Part shown: positions 9,064 through 16,018 of the stretch, piece by piece | Position numbering within the stretch: the stretch's first letter is position 1 | How the letters are laid out: each line of letters begins with the position of its first letter | From: Candidatus Phosphitivorax anaerolimi | GTDB taxonomy: Bacteria > Desulfobacterota > Desulfomonilia > UBA1062 | Assembly: GCA_001896555.1 (NCBI GenBank) | Contig: MPOS01000014.1 | Location: 1 to 64,000 of the forward strand | Reading direction: 5' to 3' | Length of the DNA: 64,000 nt | The notes under the pieces: model-generated | Told to the model about the DNA's origin: nothing | What the model saw: only the letters and a program-made list of their open reading frames with translations | The model's database searches: none | Made by a program: the position numbers and the translations under genes

Positions 9064-9840
9064 ATGGCGTCCATTGAGGAATTACTCAAGAATAAAGGCA
9101 TCTCAAAACCGAAAGTTCTGAAACGTTCAGACGGAAGAAAACCCGAAGACATCCGGAATGTTAAGGTCACCAGGAACTACTGCAAGCACGCCCTGGGGTC
9201 GTGCCTCATCGAGGTGGGCGACACCCGGGTGATCTGCGCCGCCAACATGGAAAGCAAGGTGCCCCCGCACCTGAAGAACACCGGCACCGGATGGCTCACC
9301 GCCGAGTACGGGATGCTTCCCTCGTCCACTACAACCCGCATGATCCGCGAATCGTCCCGGGGCAGGCCCCAGGGGAGGACCCAGGAGATCCAGAGGCTCA
9401 TCGGAAGGTCGCTGCGCGCCGGTGTCAGCCTGGAGGACGTGGGCGAGCGGACCATCTGGATCGACTGTGACGTCGTGCAGGCGGACGGGGGGACGAGGAC
9501 TGCCTCGATCACCGGGGCCTATGTAGCCCTCAAGGACGCCATGGACACCCTGGTGAGCCAGCAGATCATCGCACGGAGCCCCATTCTGGAGCAGGTTGCA
9601 GCCGTCTCCGTGGGGATCGTGGATGGCGAGATCATGCTCGACCTGAACTATGACGAAGACTCCCGCGCTGATGTGGACATGAACGTGGTCATGACCGGGA
9701 GCGGGAACATCATCGAGGTGCAGGGCACTGCAGAGGGCCGGGCGTTTTCCCGTGAACAGATGATCGCCATGGTGAACTTCGCCTACAAGGGGATCCTCGA
9801 GCTCATGAAGATCCAGAACCAGGCCCTCGGAATCGGATGA
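9064..9840 (+). CDS. rph: Ribonuclease PH
   Basis: RNase PH is a phosphorolytic 3' exonuclease that trims tRNA precursors and takes part in rRNA decay. The 258-residue protein shows family landmarks in order: [16 protein letters not shown], the [24 protein letters not shown] block that binds phosphate and [23 protein letters not shown], and [19 protein letters not shown] near the C-terminal half. An N-terminal extension of about 20 lysine-rich residues precedes the core. The start has GAGAGG upstream. It overlaps rdgB by four bases (ATGA), and an rph-rdgB pair is common in bacteria. Confidence 0.97.
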   Translation: MASIEELLKNKGISKPKVLKRSDGRKPEDIRNVKVTRNYCKHALGSCLIEVGDTRVICAANMESKVPPHLKNTGTGWLTAEYGMLPSSTTTRMIRESSRGRPQGRTQEIQRLIGRSLRAGVSLEDVGERTIWIDCDVVQADGGTRTASITGAYVALKDAMDTLVSQQIIARSPILEQVAAVSVGIVDGEIMLDLNYDEDSRADVDMNVVMTGSGNIIEVQGTAEGRAFSREQMIAMVNFAYKGILELMKIQNQALGIG

Positions 9841-10433
9841 AGCTGCTGGCCGCAACGACCAACCAGGGAAAGATCAGGGAAATATCCGAAATACTCTCGG
9901 GCCTCGGGATCTTGGTGGTGACCCCGCAGGAGATCAACCTGACCATCGATGTGAAGGAAGACGGGGCCACCTTTGCCGAGAACGCGGCCATAAAGGCCCG
10001 AGCCTGGAGCAGGGCCGCAGGCCTGCCCGCGGTGGCCGACGACTCCGGACTGTGTGTGGATGCGCTTGGAGGCAGGCCCGGGGTGTTGTCCGCACGGTTT
10101 TCAGGCCCGGACGCAACCGACGCGAAAAATATCGCGCTGCTCCTGAAGCTCCTGGAGGGCAAGCCGGACCGGTCGGCCCGGTTTGTGTGCGCAGCCGCCC
10201 TGGCGTGGGAGACAGGCGAGGTCATTTTGGCCGAGGGCGTCTACGAGGGGGTCATCACCCGTGAGCCCAGGGGGAAGGGGGGGTTCGGCTACGATCCGGT
10301 GTTCCTCGACCCGGAGCTGAACAAGACCCTCGCCGAGATGAGCCCGGAAGAAAAAAACGCCCGCAGCCACCGGAGAAAGGCCTTGGACGGACTGAAGGAT
10401 CTGCTGGTGAAGTCGGGGAGGCTGGATTCCTGA
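9837..10433 (+). CDS. rdgB: XTP/dITP diphosphatase (RdgB/HAM1 family)
   Basis: This housecleaning enzyme hydrolyses XTP, ITP and dITP to the monophosphates, keeping deaminated purines out of DNA and RNA. The 198-residue protein starts with [14 protein letters not shown], the conserved nucleotide-binding 'A-T-x-N-x-x-K' motif. It keeps [21 protein letters not shown], which carries the acidic metal-binding residues, and ends with GGFGYDPVF and SHRRKAL. Its start overlaps the rph stop, so the two share a transcript. Confidence 0.97.
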   Translation: MKLLAATTNQGKIREISEILSGLGILVVTPQEINLTIDVKEDGATFAENAAIKARAWSRAAGLPAVADDSGLCVDALGGRPGVLSARFSGPDATDAKNIALLLKLLEGKPDRSARFVCAAALAWETGEVILAEGVYEGVITREPRGKGGFGYDPVFLDPELNKTLAEMSPEEKNARSHRRKALDGLKDLLVKSGRLDS

Positions 10434-10548
10434 AGGCCGCATGGCTGTATCCGCCTTCAAGGTCCTTATGGAACGCGGACTATGAAGGAAGATTCTATAG
10501 GGGGAAAAGGGCGCGCCCTTTTCGGGTCGTGCCATTGAACATGATCGC

Positions 10549-10581
10549 AGCGCCCCTTGAGCGCCGGGCTCAAGGGGCGCT
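10549..10581 (+). terminator. Strong hairpin after rph-rdgB
   Basis: Perfect 14-base arms (10549-10562 and 10568-10581) close a 5-base loop. The plus-strand tail is T-rich but interrupted (GTTCTTCT). It lies between rdgB and the convergent L25 gene and may stop transcription from either side. The weak T-run keeps this short of certain. Confidence 0.6.
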
Positions 10582-10727
10582 GTTCTTCTCGTGATACCAT
10601 GGCGGCAATGTGCAAGCACCCCAAAAGGGAGGCCGGTATCCGGGGCCGCCAAAACAAAGTGGCTTTTCCCGCGCCGCACAACAGGACCATCCCCTCTCTC
10701 CAGGGTGAAGGGACGGTCCGGACGGTA

Positions 10728-11366
10728 TCAGGCCTCGGGTGCTTCCGGAGCGGGGGCAGCAGCCTCTTCCGGGGCGGCCTCGACCGGCGCCTCGGCGAAC
10801 TTGGCCTGGACGAGAACCGCAATCACCTTGTCCTCGCTCACTCCATGGCCGAGACTGACGCCCTCGGGGAGTTTGAGATCGGCCGCGCGAATGACATCGT
10901 GCTTGTCAACGATGGCCGAAACATCCACCACGATCTCTGAGGGGATATCCGTAGGCAGGCACTTGAGCGATATGCTGGTCGCCTCGCGGCCGACCTTGCC
11001 CGCACCTTCCTTCTCGGCGGGTGATTCACCCACGAACACGAGAGGAACATCCACCGTTACTTCGTGGCGCATGTCCACCTTCAGGAAATCCACGTGCAGG
11101 ATGTCTCCTTTGATGCTGTCGCGCTGAACGGCGTGTATGAGGACCGGCAGCTTTTTGCCCCCGATGCCGGCATGGATGATGGCAGCGCCATGGGTCTGCT
11201 TGTAGGCTTTTTCAAAGTCTTTCCGCGGTACCTGGACCATGGTGGTTTCGAATCCCCTCCCATAGATCACGGCCGGGATGATGCCCTCACGGCGAAGAGC
11301 GCGAACCTTTTTCTTATGCACCGAACGTGGGGTCAGTGCCAAGGTAATATTGTCCTGTGTTCCCAT
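10728..11366 (-). CDS. rplY: 50S ribosomal protein L25/general stress protein CTC
   Basis: L25 binds 5S rRNA in the large ribosomal subunit; the longer CTC/TL5 form carries an extra C-terminal beta domain. The 212-residue protein has the L25 N-terminal part (about 1-95: LTPRSVHKKKVRALRREGIIPAVIYGRG, then the QVPRKDFEKAYKQ helix). The TL5-type C-terminal domain follows (about 100-190, with VPLVFVGESPAEKEGAGK and LPTDIPSEIVVDVS). A tail rich in alanine, proline and glutamate ends the protein. A GGAGG site precedes the ATG. The usual partner pth (peptidyl-tRNA hydrolase) is not next to it here. Confidence 0.95.
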   Translation of the reverse strand: MGTQDNITLALTPRSVHKKKVRALRREGIIPAVIYGRGFETTMVQVPRKDFEKAYKQTHGAAIIHAGIGGKKLPVLIHAVQRDSIKGDILHVDFLKVDMRHEVTVDVPLVFVGESPAEKEGAGKVGREATSISLKCLPTDIPSEIVVDVSAIVDKHDVIRAADLKLPEGVSLGHGVSEDKVIAVLVQAKFAEAPVEAAPEEAAAPAPEAPEA

Positions 11367-11584
11367 CTCTTATCCTCCGCTTTCTTTATGAAAAAACGTG
11401 TCTTAAGCTTGTTGAACCTCTGCCACATAACATAGAAAATCGTAACAGTATAGTGCCGATGCACGCAATGATCGGCAAAGAGTCATTCTCTTCTTGACAT
11501 ATCGGCAGTGTATGTTACCTTTTATCTCGGTACTGGCGGTCAAAGGCCGCCGGTATCTTTTTCTTTTTTATGGTGGAGATGAAT

Positions 11585-12058
11585 ATGAAAAGGAATCCCA
11601 TGACGCGAGAAGGCTTTCGTGCCCTGCAGGAAGAGATCGAACGCCTGAAAAAGGTCGAGCGGCCCCAGATCATCAGGGCGATAGAGGAAGCCAGAGGCCA
11701 TGGCGACCTCTCGGAGAATGCCGAATACATCTATGCAAAGGAGCGGCAGTCCCTTATCGAAGGCAGGCTGCAGGAACTGGAGAACAAGCTGGGGACCGCC
11801 GAGATCATCGACACGGCGAATCTCCCGGATGACCGCATCGTGTTCGGTTCCCGGTTTGTCCTGTGCAACCTGGAAACGGACGAGGAAACCGTCTACCAGA
11901 TCGTGGGGGTCGACGAGTCGGACATCTCGAAGGGCAAGATCTCCATCGAGTCGCCTATGGCAAAAGCGCTGATCGGCAAAAGGCTCGATGACGAGGTGAT
12001 CGTGGATACCCCAAGCGGCACGAGAGAATTCGAGATCGTCGAGATTCTCAAGAGCTAG
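11585..12058 (+). CDS. greA: Transcription elongation factor GreA
   Basis: GreA enters the secondary channel of RNA polymerase and stimulates transcript cleavage to rescue backtracked complexes. I start at the ATG at 11585 (157 residues) because GGAG lies seven bases upstream and the N-terminus then matches the family (MKRNPMTREGF). In-frame ATGs at 11570 and 11579 are less well spaced. The N-terminal coiled coil spans about residues 8-75 and bears the tip motif HGDLSENAEY with the acidic residues that hold the catalytic magnesium. The C-terminal FKBP-like domain follows (VGVDESD, SPMAKALIGK). A TTGACA at 11494-11499, with a poor TACCTT downstream, may be its promoter. Confidence 0.96.
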   Translation: MKRNPMTREGFRALQEEIERLKKVERPQIIRAIEEARGHGDLSENAEYIYAKERQSLIEGRLQELENKLGTAEIIDTANLPDDRIVFGSRFVLCNLETDEETVYQIVGVDESDISKGKISIESPMAKALIGKRLDDEVIVDTPSGTREFEIVEILKS

Positions 12059-12098
12059 AGCTTTTCCCGGGGGCTTTCTTACCCTTTTTTCAACGCGT

Positions 12099-12908
12099 TC
12101 ATTCTCCGGTAGCATCCGCAGTTGTTCCCGCCTGCGGGAGGAAATAGATGTGCGGTTTTGCTGTTACCGGATCTTTTCCCACCCGAACAGGGGTGTGGTA
12201 GACCTCCTCGATGGTCTCCCGTGTCAGGACAGAGCCCGGCGTTCCGGAAGAATGAACCTCTCCGCCCTTCATGATGAGCACCCTGTCGCAGTATGCGCCG
12301 GCGAGGTTGAGGTCGTGAAGGATGATCAGGACGGTGAGCCCGGCCTGTTTCGAGAGTGAATAGACGAGGTCCAGCACCCGGATCTTGTGGGTGATGTCCA
12401 GATGGGCCGTGGGTTCGTCCATGAGGAGCAGCTCCGGCTTCTGCACCAGACCCTGGGCGAGGACCACCCGCTGCAACTCTCCACCGGAAAGGGCGCTTAC
12501 CTTCCGGTCGCTGAAACCCTCAAGGCTGAGCAGGTTCAAATTCTCTGCAATGATTTCGCGATCTTCCCGCGTGAGAGGAGAGAGCCTTCCCCGGTGGGGA
12601 TACCTTCCCAGCGAGACGAACTCCTCAACGGTAAAGGGTGGAGGAGCCGAGTGAAACTGGGGAATGACCGCCACCTTTCGCGCAAACTCCCTGCGCGGTA
12701 TTCCGGCGAGGTCCCGGCCGCGGTAGAGGATCTTTCCATCCATGGGCTGCAGCACACGGCCGATGGTGCGGAAGAGTGTGGTCTTGCCCGCGCCGTTGGG
12801 GCCGATGATCCCCATGACGCTCCGGAAGGGGACTGTGAAGGTGATGTCCCGGATGACGGACTTTCTCTCATATCCTGCAGTGATGTGCTGTACCGAGAGC
12901 AGGTCCAT
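12099..12908 (-). CDS. btuD: ABC transporter ATP-binding protein, cobalamin/iron-siderophore type
   Basis: This is the ATPase subunit of a type II importer. The 269-residue protein has Walker A GPNGAGKTTLF (about 37-47), the signature LSGGELQRVVLAQ, Walker B LLLMDEPTAHLD and the switch histidine in LIILHDLNLA. The layout matches BtuD/FecE/FhuC proteins, about 250-270 residues long. It follows the permease gene with a one-base gap, and the binding-protein gene comes before that, so this is the last gene of a three-gene operon. Substrate is either vitamin B12/corrinoid or a ferric siderophore; the binding protein favours corrinoid, but only weakly. Confidence 0.9.
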   Translation of the reverse strand: MDLLSVQHITAGYERKSVIRDITFTVPFRSVMGIIGPNGAGKTTLFRTIGRVLQPMDGKILYRGRDLAGIPRREFARKVAVIPQFHSAPPPFTVEEFVSLGRYPHRGRLSPLTREDREIIAENLNLLSLEGFSDRKVSALSGGELQRVVLAQGLVQKPELLLMDEPTAHLDITHKIRVLDLVYSLSKQAGLTVLIILHDLNLAGAYCDRVLIMKGGEVHSSGTPGSVLTRETIEEVYHTPVRVGKDPVTAKPHIYFLPQAGTTADATGE

Positions 12909-12909
12909 G

Positions 12910-13893
12910 TCACGAAACCTCCGCCGGCCTGGCCTTGAGGAGGTAGATCACGAAGAACAGGCCGCCCACCATGCCCGTGATCACCCCCACGGGCAGCTCC
13001 AGCGGCCTGATGATAATCTGGGAGAGGGTGTCCGAGAGGATGAGAAAGCCTCCTCCGGCCAGCATGGAGCACGGAATGAGGGAGTGATGGTCGGCGCCGG
13101 TCATGCCGCGCACCGCATGGGGGATAACCAGCCCCACAAAGGCGATGATGCCCGAGAGCGCAACGCATACACCCGTGATGAGCGATGCGCCCAAGAGCAG
13201 GTATGTCTTGGCCCTTTTCGCGTCCAGGCCCAGATAGTACGAATGTTCGTCACCCAGGGAGAGCAGGTTGAGGTCCCGGGCGAAAAAGGGCAGGGAGAGC
13301 ATTACGGGCAGGGCCATCAGGAGCATCTTCACAGACCCGGCGGGTGGCGCGCTCAGAGAGCCCATGAGCCACAGGATGGATGAATGCACCTCCCGTGAGG
13401 ACGCCACGGCAAAGATGAACATCACCACCGACGAGAAGAGAAAGCTCATGATGATACCCGCCAGGATGAGCATGCTGTTGGAAAAGCCCTTGAGCGAGGC
13501 GGCCCCGAGAACGACTCCGATGCTCAGGCAGCAGCCGGCGAAGCAGATGAGCGCCATGGGGAGCCCGCTGATGCCCAGCAGGATGGCGATCACGGCGCCG
13601 AGCGATCCCCCGCCCGAGACACCCAGGGTATAAGGCTCGGCCAGGGGGTTGCGCAGGATGGCCTGAAACACGACGCCGCATGCGGCAAGGGCGGAGCCGA
13701 CGACCCCGGCCGTGAAGATCCGGGGAATGCGCAGCTCCCATACAAGCGTGCCGGCGATCCCGTCCGAACCGGAATGGAAGAGCGCCCGGATGATTTCTCC
13801 TGGCGGGAGCTGCATGCCTCCGGTGAACAGTCCCAGGGCGGCGGATGCAAGGAGAAAGACCAGCAGGATCAGGAACACGAGCCGGCGGTTCAC
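12910..13893 (-). CDS. btuC: ABC transporter permease, FecCD/BtuC family
   Basis: The 327-residue membrane permease has about ten hydrophobic segments. It keeps LRIPRIFTAGVVGSALAACG and NPLAEPYTLGVSGGGSLGA, two signatures of the BtuC/FecCD family, and the coupling region LIPHAVRGMTGADH near the C-terminus. I chose the GTG at 13893: it overlaps the binding-protein stop (GTGA) and has AGGAG eight bases upstream. A longer frame running back to 14034 lies inside the binding-protein gene. It pairs with the ATPase downstream. Confidence 0.92.
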   Translation of the reverse strand: MNRRLVFLILLVFLLASAALGLFTGGMQLPPGEIIRALFHSGSDGIAGTLVWELRIPRIFTAGVVGSALAACGVVFQAILRNPLAEPYTLGVSGGGSLGAVIAILLGISGLPMALICFAGCCLSIGVVLGAASLKGFSNSMLILAGIIMSFLFSSVVMFIFAVASSREVHSSILWLMGSLSAPPAGSVKMLLMALPVMLSLPFFARDLNLLSLGDEHSYYLGLDAKRAKTYLLLGASLITGVCVALSGIIAFVGLVIPHAVRGMTGADHHSLIPCSMLAGGGFLILSDTLSQIIIRPLELPVGVITGMVGGLFFVIYLLKARPAEVS

Positions 13894-14732
13894 GGCTGCT
13901 CCTGGTACAGGCAGGCTACGATGGTTTGGAGTGCCTGAAGAAACATGGCCGGTGTAGGCTGGCAGACGAGATCGGCGCTCAGCGGATACACCCGGCCCTG
14001 CCTCACCGCGCTGACTCGGCTGAACCGCGACCACAGGGCATGATGCACCTGGGTGTCTTCCATGTCACTCACCAGAAAAATCACTTCCGGATCTGCGGCA
14101 AGAACGTTCTCCACGTTGACCCTGGGGTATTTCGCCGGGAGCTGTTCGAAGATGTTCCTGCATCCGGCCGTACGAATGAGCTCTCCGGTAAAGGTGTTGT
14201 CTCCGGCCGCAACCAGAGGGTTGGTGCCCATCTGCCAGAACACCCGGTAGGCGGGCCCGCGTGAGGCCTTCTCGCGCAGGCCGCTCACCTGCCTGCGGAT
14301 ATCCTCGACCATTTGCTCCGCCTCGTGTTCCCGGCCGAGCAGGGACCCCAGCCGGATAAACTCGCTGCACATGCAAGCAAAGGACTCGCAGCCCTGAAAC
14401 ACCTCTACCCTGAACCCCAGGGACTTCAGCTTCTCCACAGCGGTTTCCCGGTTGGAGTCCATGCTGGCGAGCACGAGATCGGGTTTGAGTGCGCAGATCT
14501 TCTCGATATTGAGCAGGGTCAGCGTCCCCACCACCTCGCGTTCTTTCCGGGCCTCTGCAGGACAGAAGCTCGTGACCCCCACGAGCCGGTCCTGCTCCTG
14601 AAGGTCATAGATTTCCCGGGTGAGCGAAGGGGCAAGAGAGACGATCCTCCCAGGCGCCTCACCCCAGACCGGCGAAACGCACCCCAGAAAAATGACCGCA
14701 TAGACCCCCACCCAGGCGAGGAATTTACCCAT
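13890..14732 (-). CDS. btuF: Periplasmic cobalamin/siderophore-binding protein (BtuF-like)
   Basis: This solute-binding subunit captures the ligand in the periplasm and delivers it to the permease. Starting at the ATG at 14732 gives 280 residues with a signal peptide over about residues 1-24 (hydrophobic core, then VSPVWGEAPG). RIVSLAPSLTREIYDL, LVGVTSFC and KICALKPDLVLASMDSN match the BtuF/FecB pattern. The reading frame stays open upstream to 14912, but that part lies in repeat DNA and encodes nothing sensible. The ribosome site (AGAAG) is modest. No B12-box sequence was found upstream, so regulation by a cobalamin riboswitch is not supported. Confidence 0.85.
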   Translation of the reverse strand: MGKFLAWVGVYAVIFLGCVSPVWGEAPGRIVSLAPSLTREIYDLQEQDRLVGVTSFCPAEARKEREVVGTLTLLNIEKICALKPDLVLASMDSNRETAVEKLKSLGFRVEVFQGCESFACMCSEFIRLGSLLGREHEAEQMVEDIRRQVSGLREKASRGPAYRVFWQMGTNPLVAAGDNTFTGELIRTAGCRNIFEQLPAKYPRVNVENVLAADPEVIFLVSDMEDTQVHHALWSRFSRVSAVRQGRVYPLSADLVCQPTPAMFLQALQTIVACLYQEQP

Positions 14733-14827
14733 TGTAACACTTCTCTTCCCAATAAAATTTGTGAAAACCACTCTAACCATAGAACCCCCAGGCAAGCAAG
14801 CACCCATAAACAGGTAAACAGTAAACA

Positions 14828-15231
14828 GGGGACGTCCGTGAAATTTGGACATTTGCCCCCTTTCCTCCGTTACTGACAGGGGCAAGCACGAAAACAGCAT
14901 CATGACAAACATGGCATCTTATCTCTACCGGTTGATCGAGGGGTAGGGGTAAATGGGGACGTCCATGAAATTTGGACATTCGGTTCCCTTGTATCTCCAA
15001 TACCGATAGAGGCAAGCACGGAAACAACATCATGACAAACATACATCCTATCTCATCCTGTTGATCGAGGGGCAGAGTCACTTTTGATGTCATCTTCTCT
15101 TCATTCTTGTCTTTTGACATGATCGTATTGAGTGCCTTCGTACTTTGTAGATATTCTATGGGAAAGAGGCTCGCTCCTCCAGACGATCCCGGTTTGAGAG
15201 AACCAAATGTCAATATTTCACGGACGTCCCC
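14828..15231. repeat. 404-bp element with 28-bp imperfect inverted ends and an internal duplicated unit
   Basis: A unit of about 116 bases starts with GGGGACGTCCGTGAAATTTG at 14828-14943 and recurs as a diverged direct copy at 14955-15072. Both copies hold a TTTGGACATT box, a GGCAAGCACG box, a CATCATGACAAACAT box and end in TTGATCGAGGGG. The first 28 bases reappear inverted at 15204-15231 with two mismatches, so the block has inverted ends. It fills the space between the btuF start and the tetR promoter and holds no credible gene. It looks like a MITE-like or REP-type sequence moved by a transposase encoded elsewhere. Confidence 0.7.
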
Positions 15232-15248
15232 CATATTTTGATTGACGT

Positions 15249-15269
15249 TAGTAGACGACTGGTCTACTA
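15249..15269. promoter_or_regulatory. Palindromic operator at the TetR-family gene
   Basis: Perfect 8-base arms TAGTAGAC and GTCTACTA flank the 5-base spacer GACTG. A TTGACG hexamer (15242-15247) lies just upstream and a possible ACTAAT -10 overlaps the right edge. The arms resemble the TAGAC/GTCTA half-sites known for NemR-type TetR repressors. Binding here would block the gene's own promoter, so autoregulation is likely. Confidence 0.6.
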
Positions 15270-15281
15270 ATGAGAGTGGGA

Positions 15282-15899
15282 ATGAGAAAGTCAAATGCGA
15301 AGAATGACATACTTCTGAGCGGGGCTCGGCTCATCCATGAGAAGGGCTATCATAATACCGGCCTGCAGGAGATACTCAGCGCGGCCGGCGTGCCCAAGGG
15401 CTCGTTCTATTTTCACTTCAAGAGCAAGGAGGATTTCGGGCTCCAGGTCGTGGACATCTATGCCTCCTTTATCCGCCATATGGCTCAGAAGTGCCTCCGC
15501 GACGCAGAGCTGCCTCCGCTTTTGCGCCTTGAGAAGTTTTTGGACAGTTATATCCTGCACTTTCAAAACATGGGTCTTCGTTACGGGTGTCCGATCGGCA
15601 ATATGATGCAGGAGATGAGCGACCTGAGCGAAACCTTTCGCGAGAAGATCGGCGCTGTCTACGACGAGCTGTGCTCCCTGATACGGGAGTGCCTGGACGA
15701 TGCCCGGAAGACAGGTGATCTGCCGGAAGATATCGATACGGGGGAGGCTGCGCAGTTTGTGTTCGACAGCTGGGAGGGGGCTGTCATGCACATGAAGCTT
15801 GCCAGGAGTGCAAGACCGCTTGAAAATTGCAAAAAGATGCTCTTTGCAACCCTGCTGAAGCATCGGTCATCAAGGCAAAGCGAGCAGGGGAGCGGATGA
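15282..15899 (+). CDS. TetR/AcrR-family transcriptional regulator (NemR-like)
   Basis: A one-component repressor. The N-terminal helix-turn-helix covers about residues 5-50 (TGLQEILSAAGVPKGSFYFHFKSKEDF). The C-terminal ligand domain contains YGCPIGNMMQEMSD, a pattern seen in NemR-like regulators that sense electrophiles, with a cysteine that could be reactive. I use the ATG at 15282; the ATG at 15270 abuts the operator and has no ribosome site. The next gene, a molybdopterin oxidoreductase on the same strand 120 bases on, may be a target. A short hairpin with six T at 15981-15998 between them could act as a terminator or attenuator. Confidence 0.88.
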   Translation: MRKSNAKNDILLSGARLIHEKGYHNTGLQEILSAAGVPKGSFYFHFKSKEDFGLQVVDIYASFIRHMAQKCLRDAELPPLLRLEKFLDSYILHFQNMGLRYGCPIGNMMQEMSDLSETFREKIGAVYDELCSLIRECLDDARKTGDLPEDIDTGEAAQFVFDSWEGAVMHMKLARSARPLENCKKMLFATLLKHRSSRQSEQGSG

Positions 15900-16018
15900 A
15901 ACGGACGTCCTGATCCGTCCGATGCCGGAATACGGCTTACGGTGGGCATGGGCGTGGCCCGATGACACGGAGCACGGGATACGCGTGAAGCGTTTTTTCT
16001 TAAGGGGAGGAGAGAGTC

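Noticed and set aside
14733-14827. Cobalamin riboswitch before the btuF-like gene
   Set aside because: No B12-box-like sequence or pairing scaffold was found; the space is short and runs into repeat DNA.
14773-15294. Minus-strand frame with repeated peptides
   Set aside because: The repeated peptides simply translate the duplicated DNA unit of the 404-bp element; there is no ribosome site or family.
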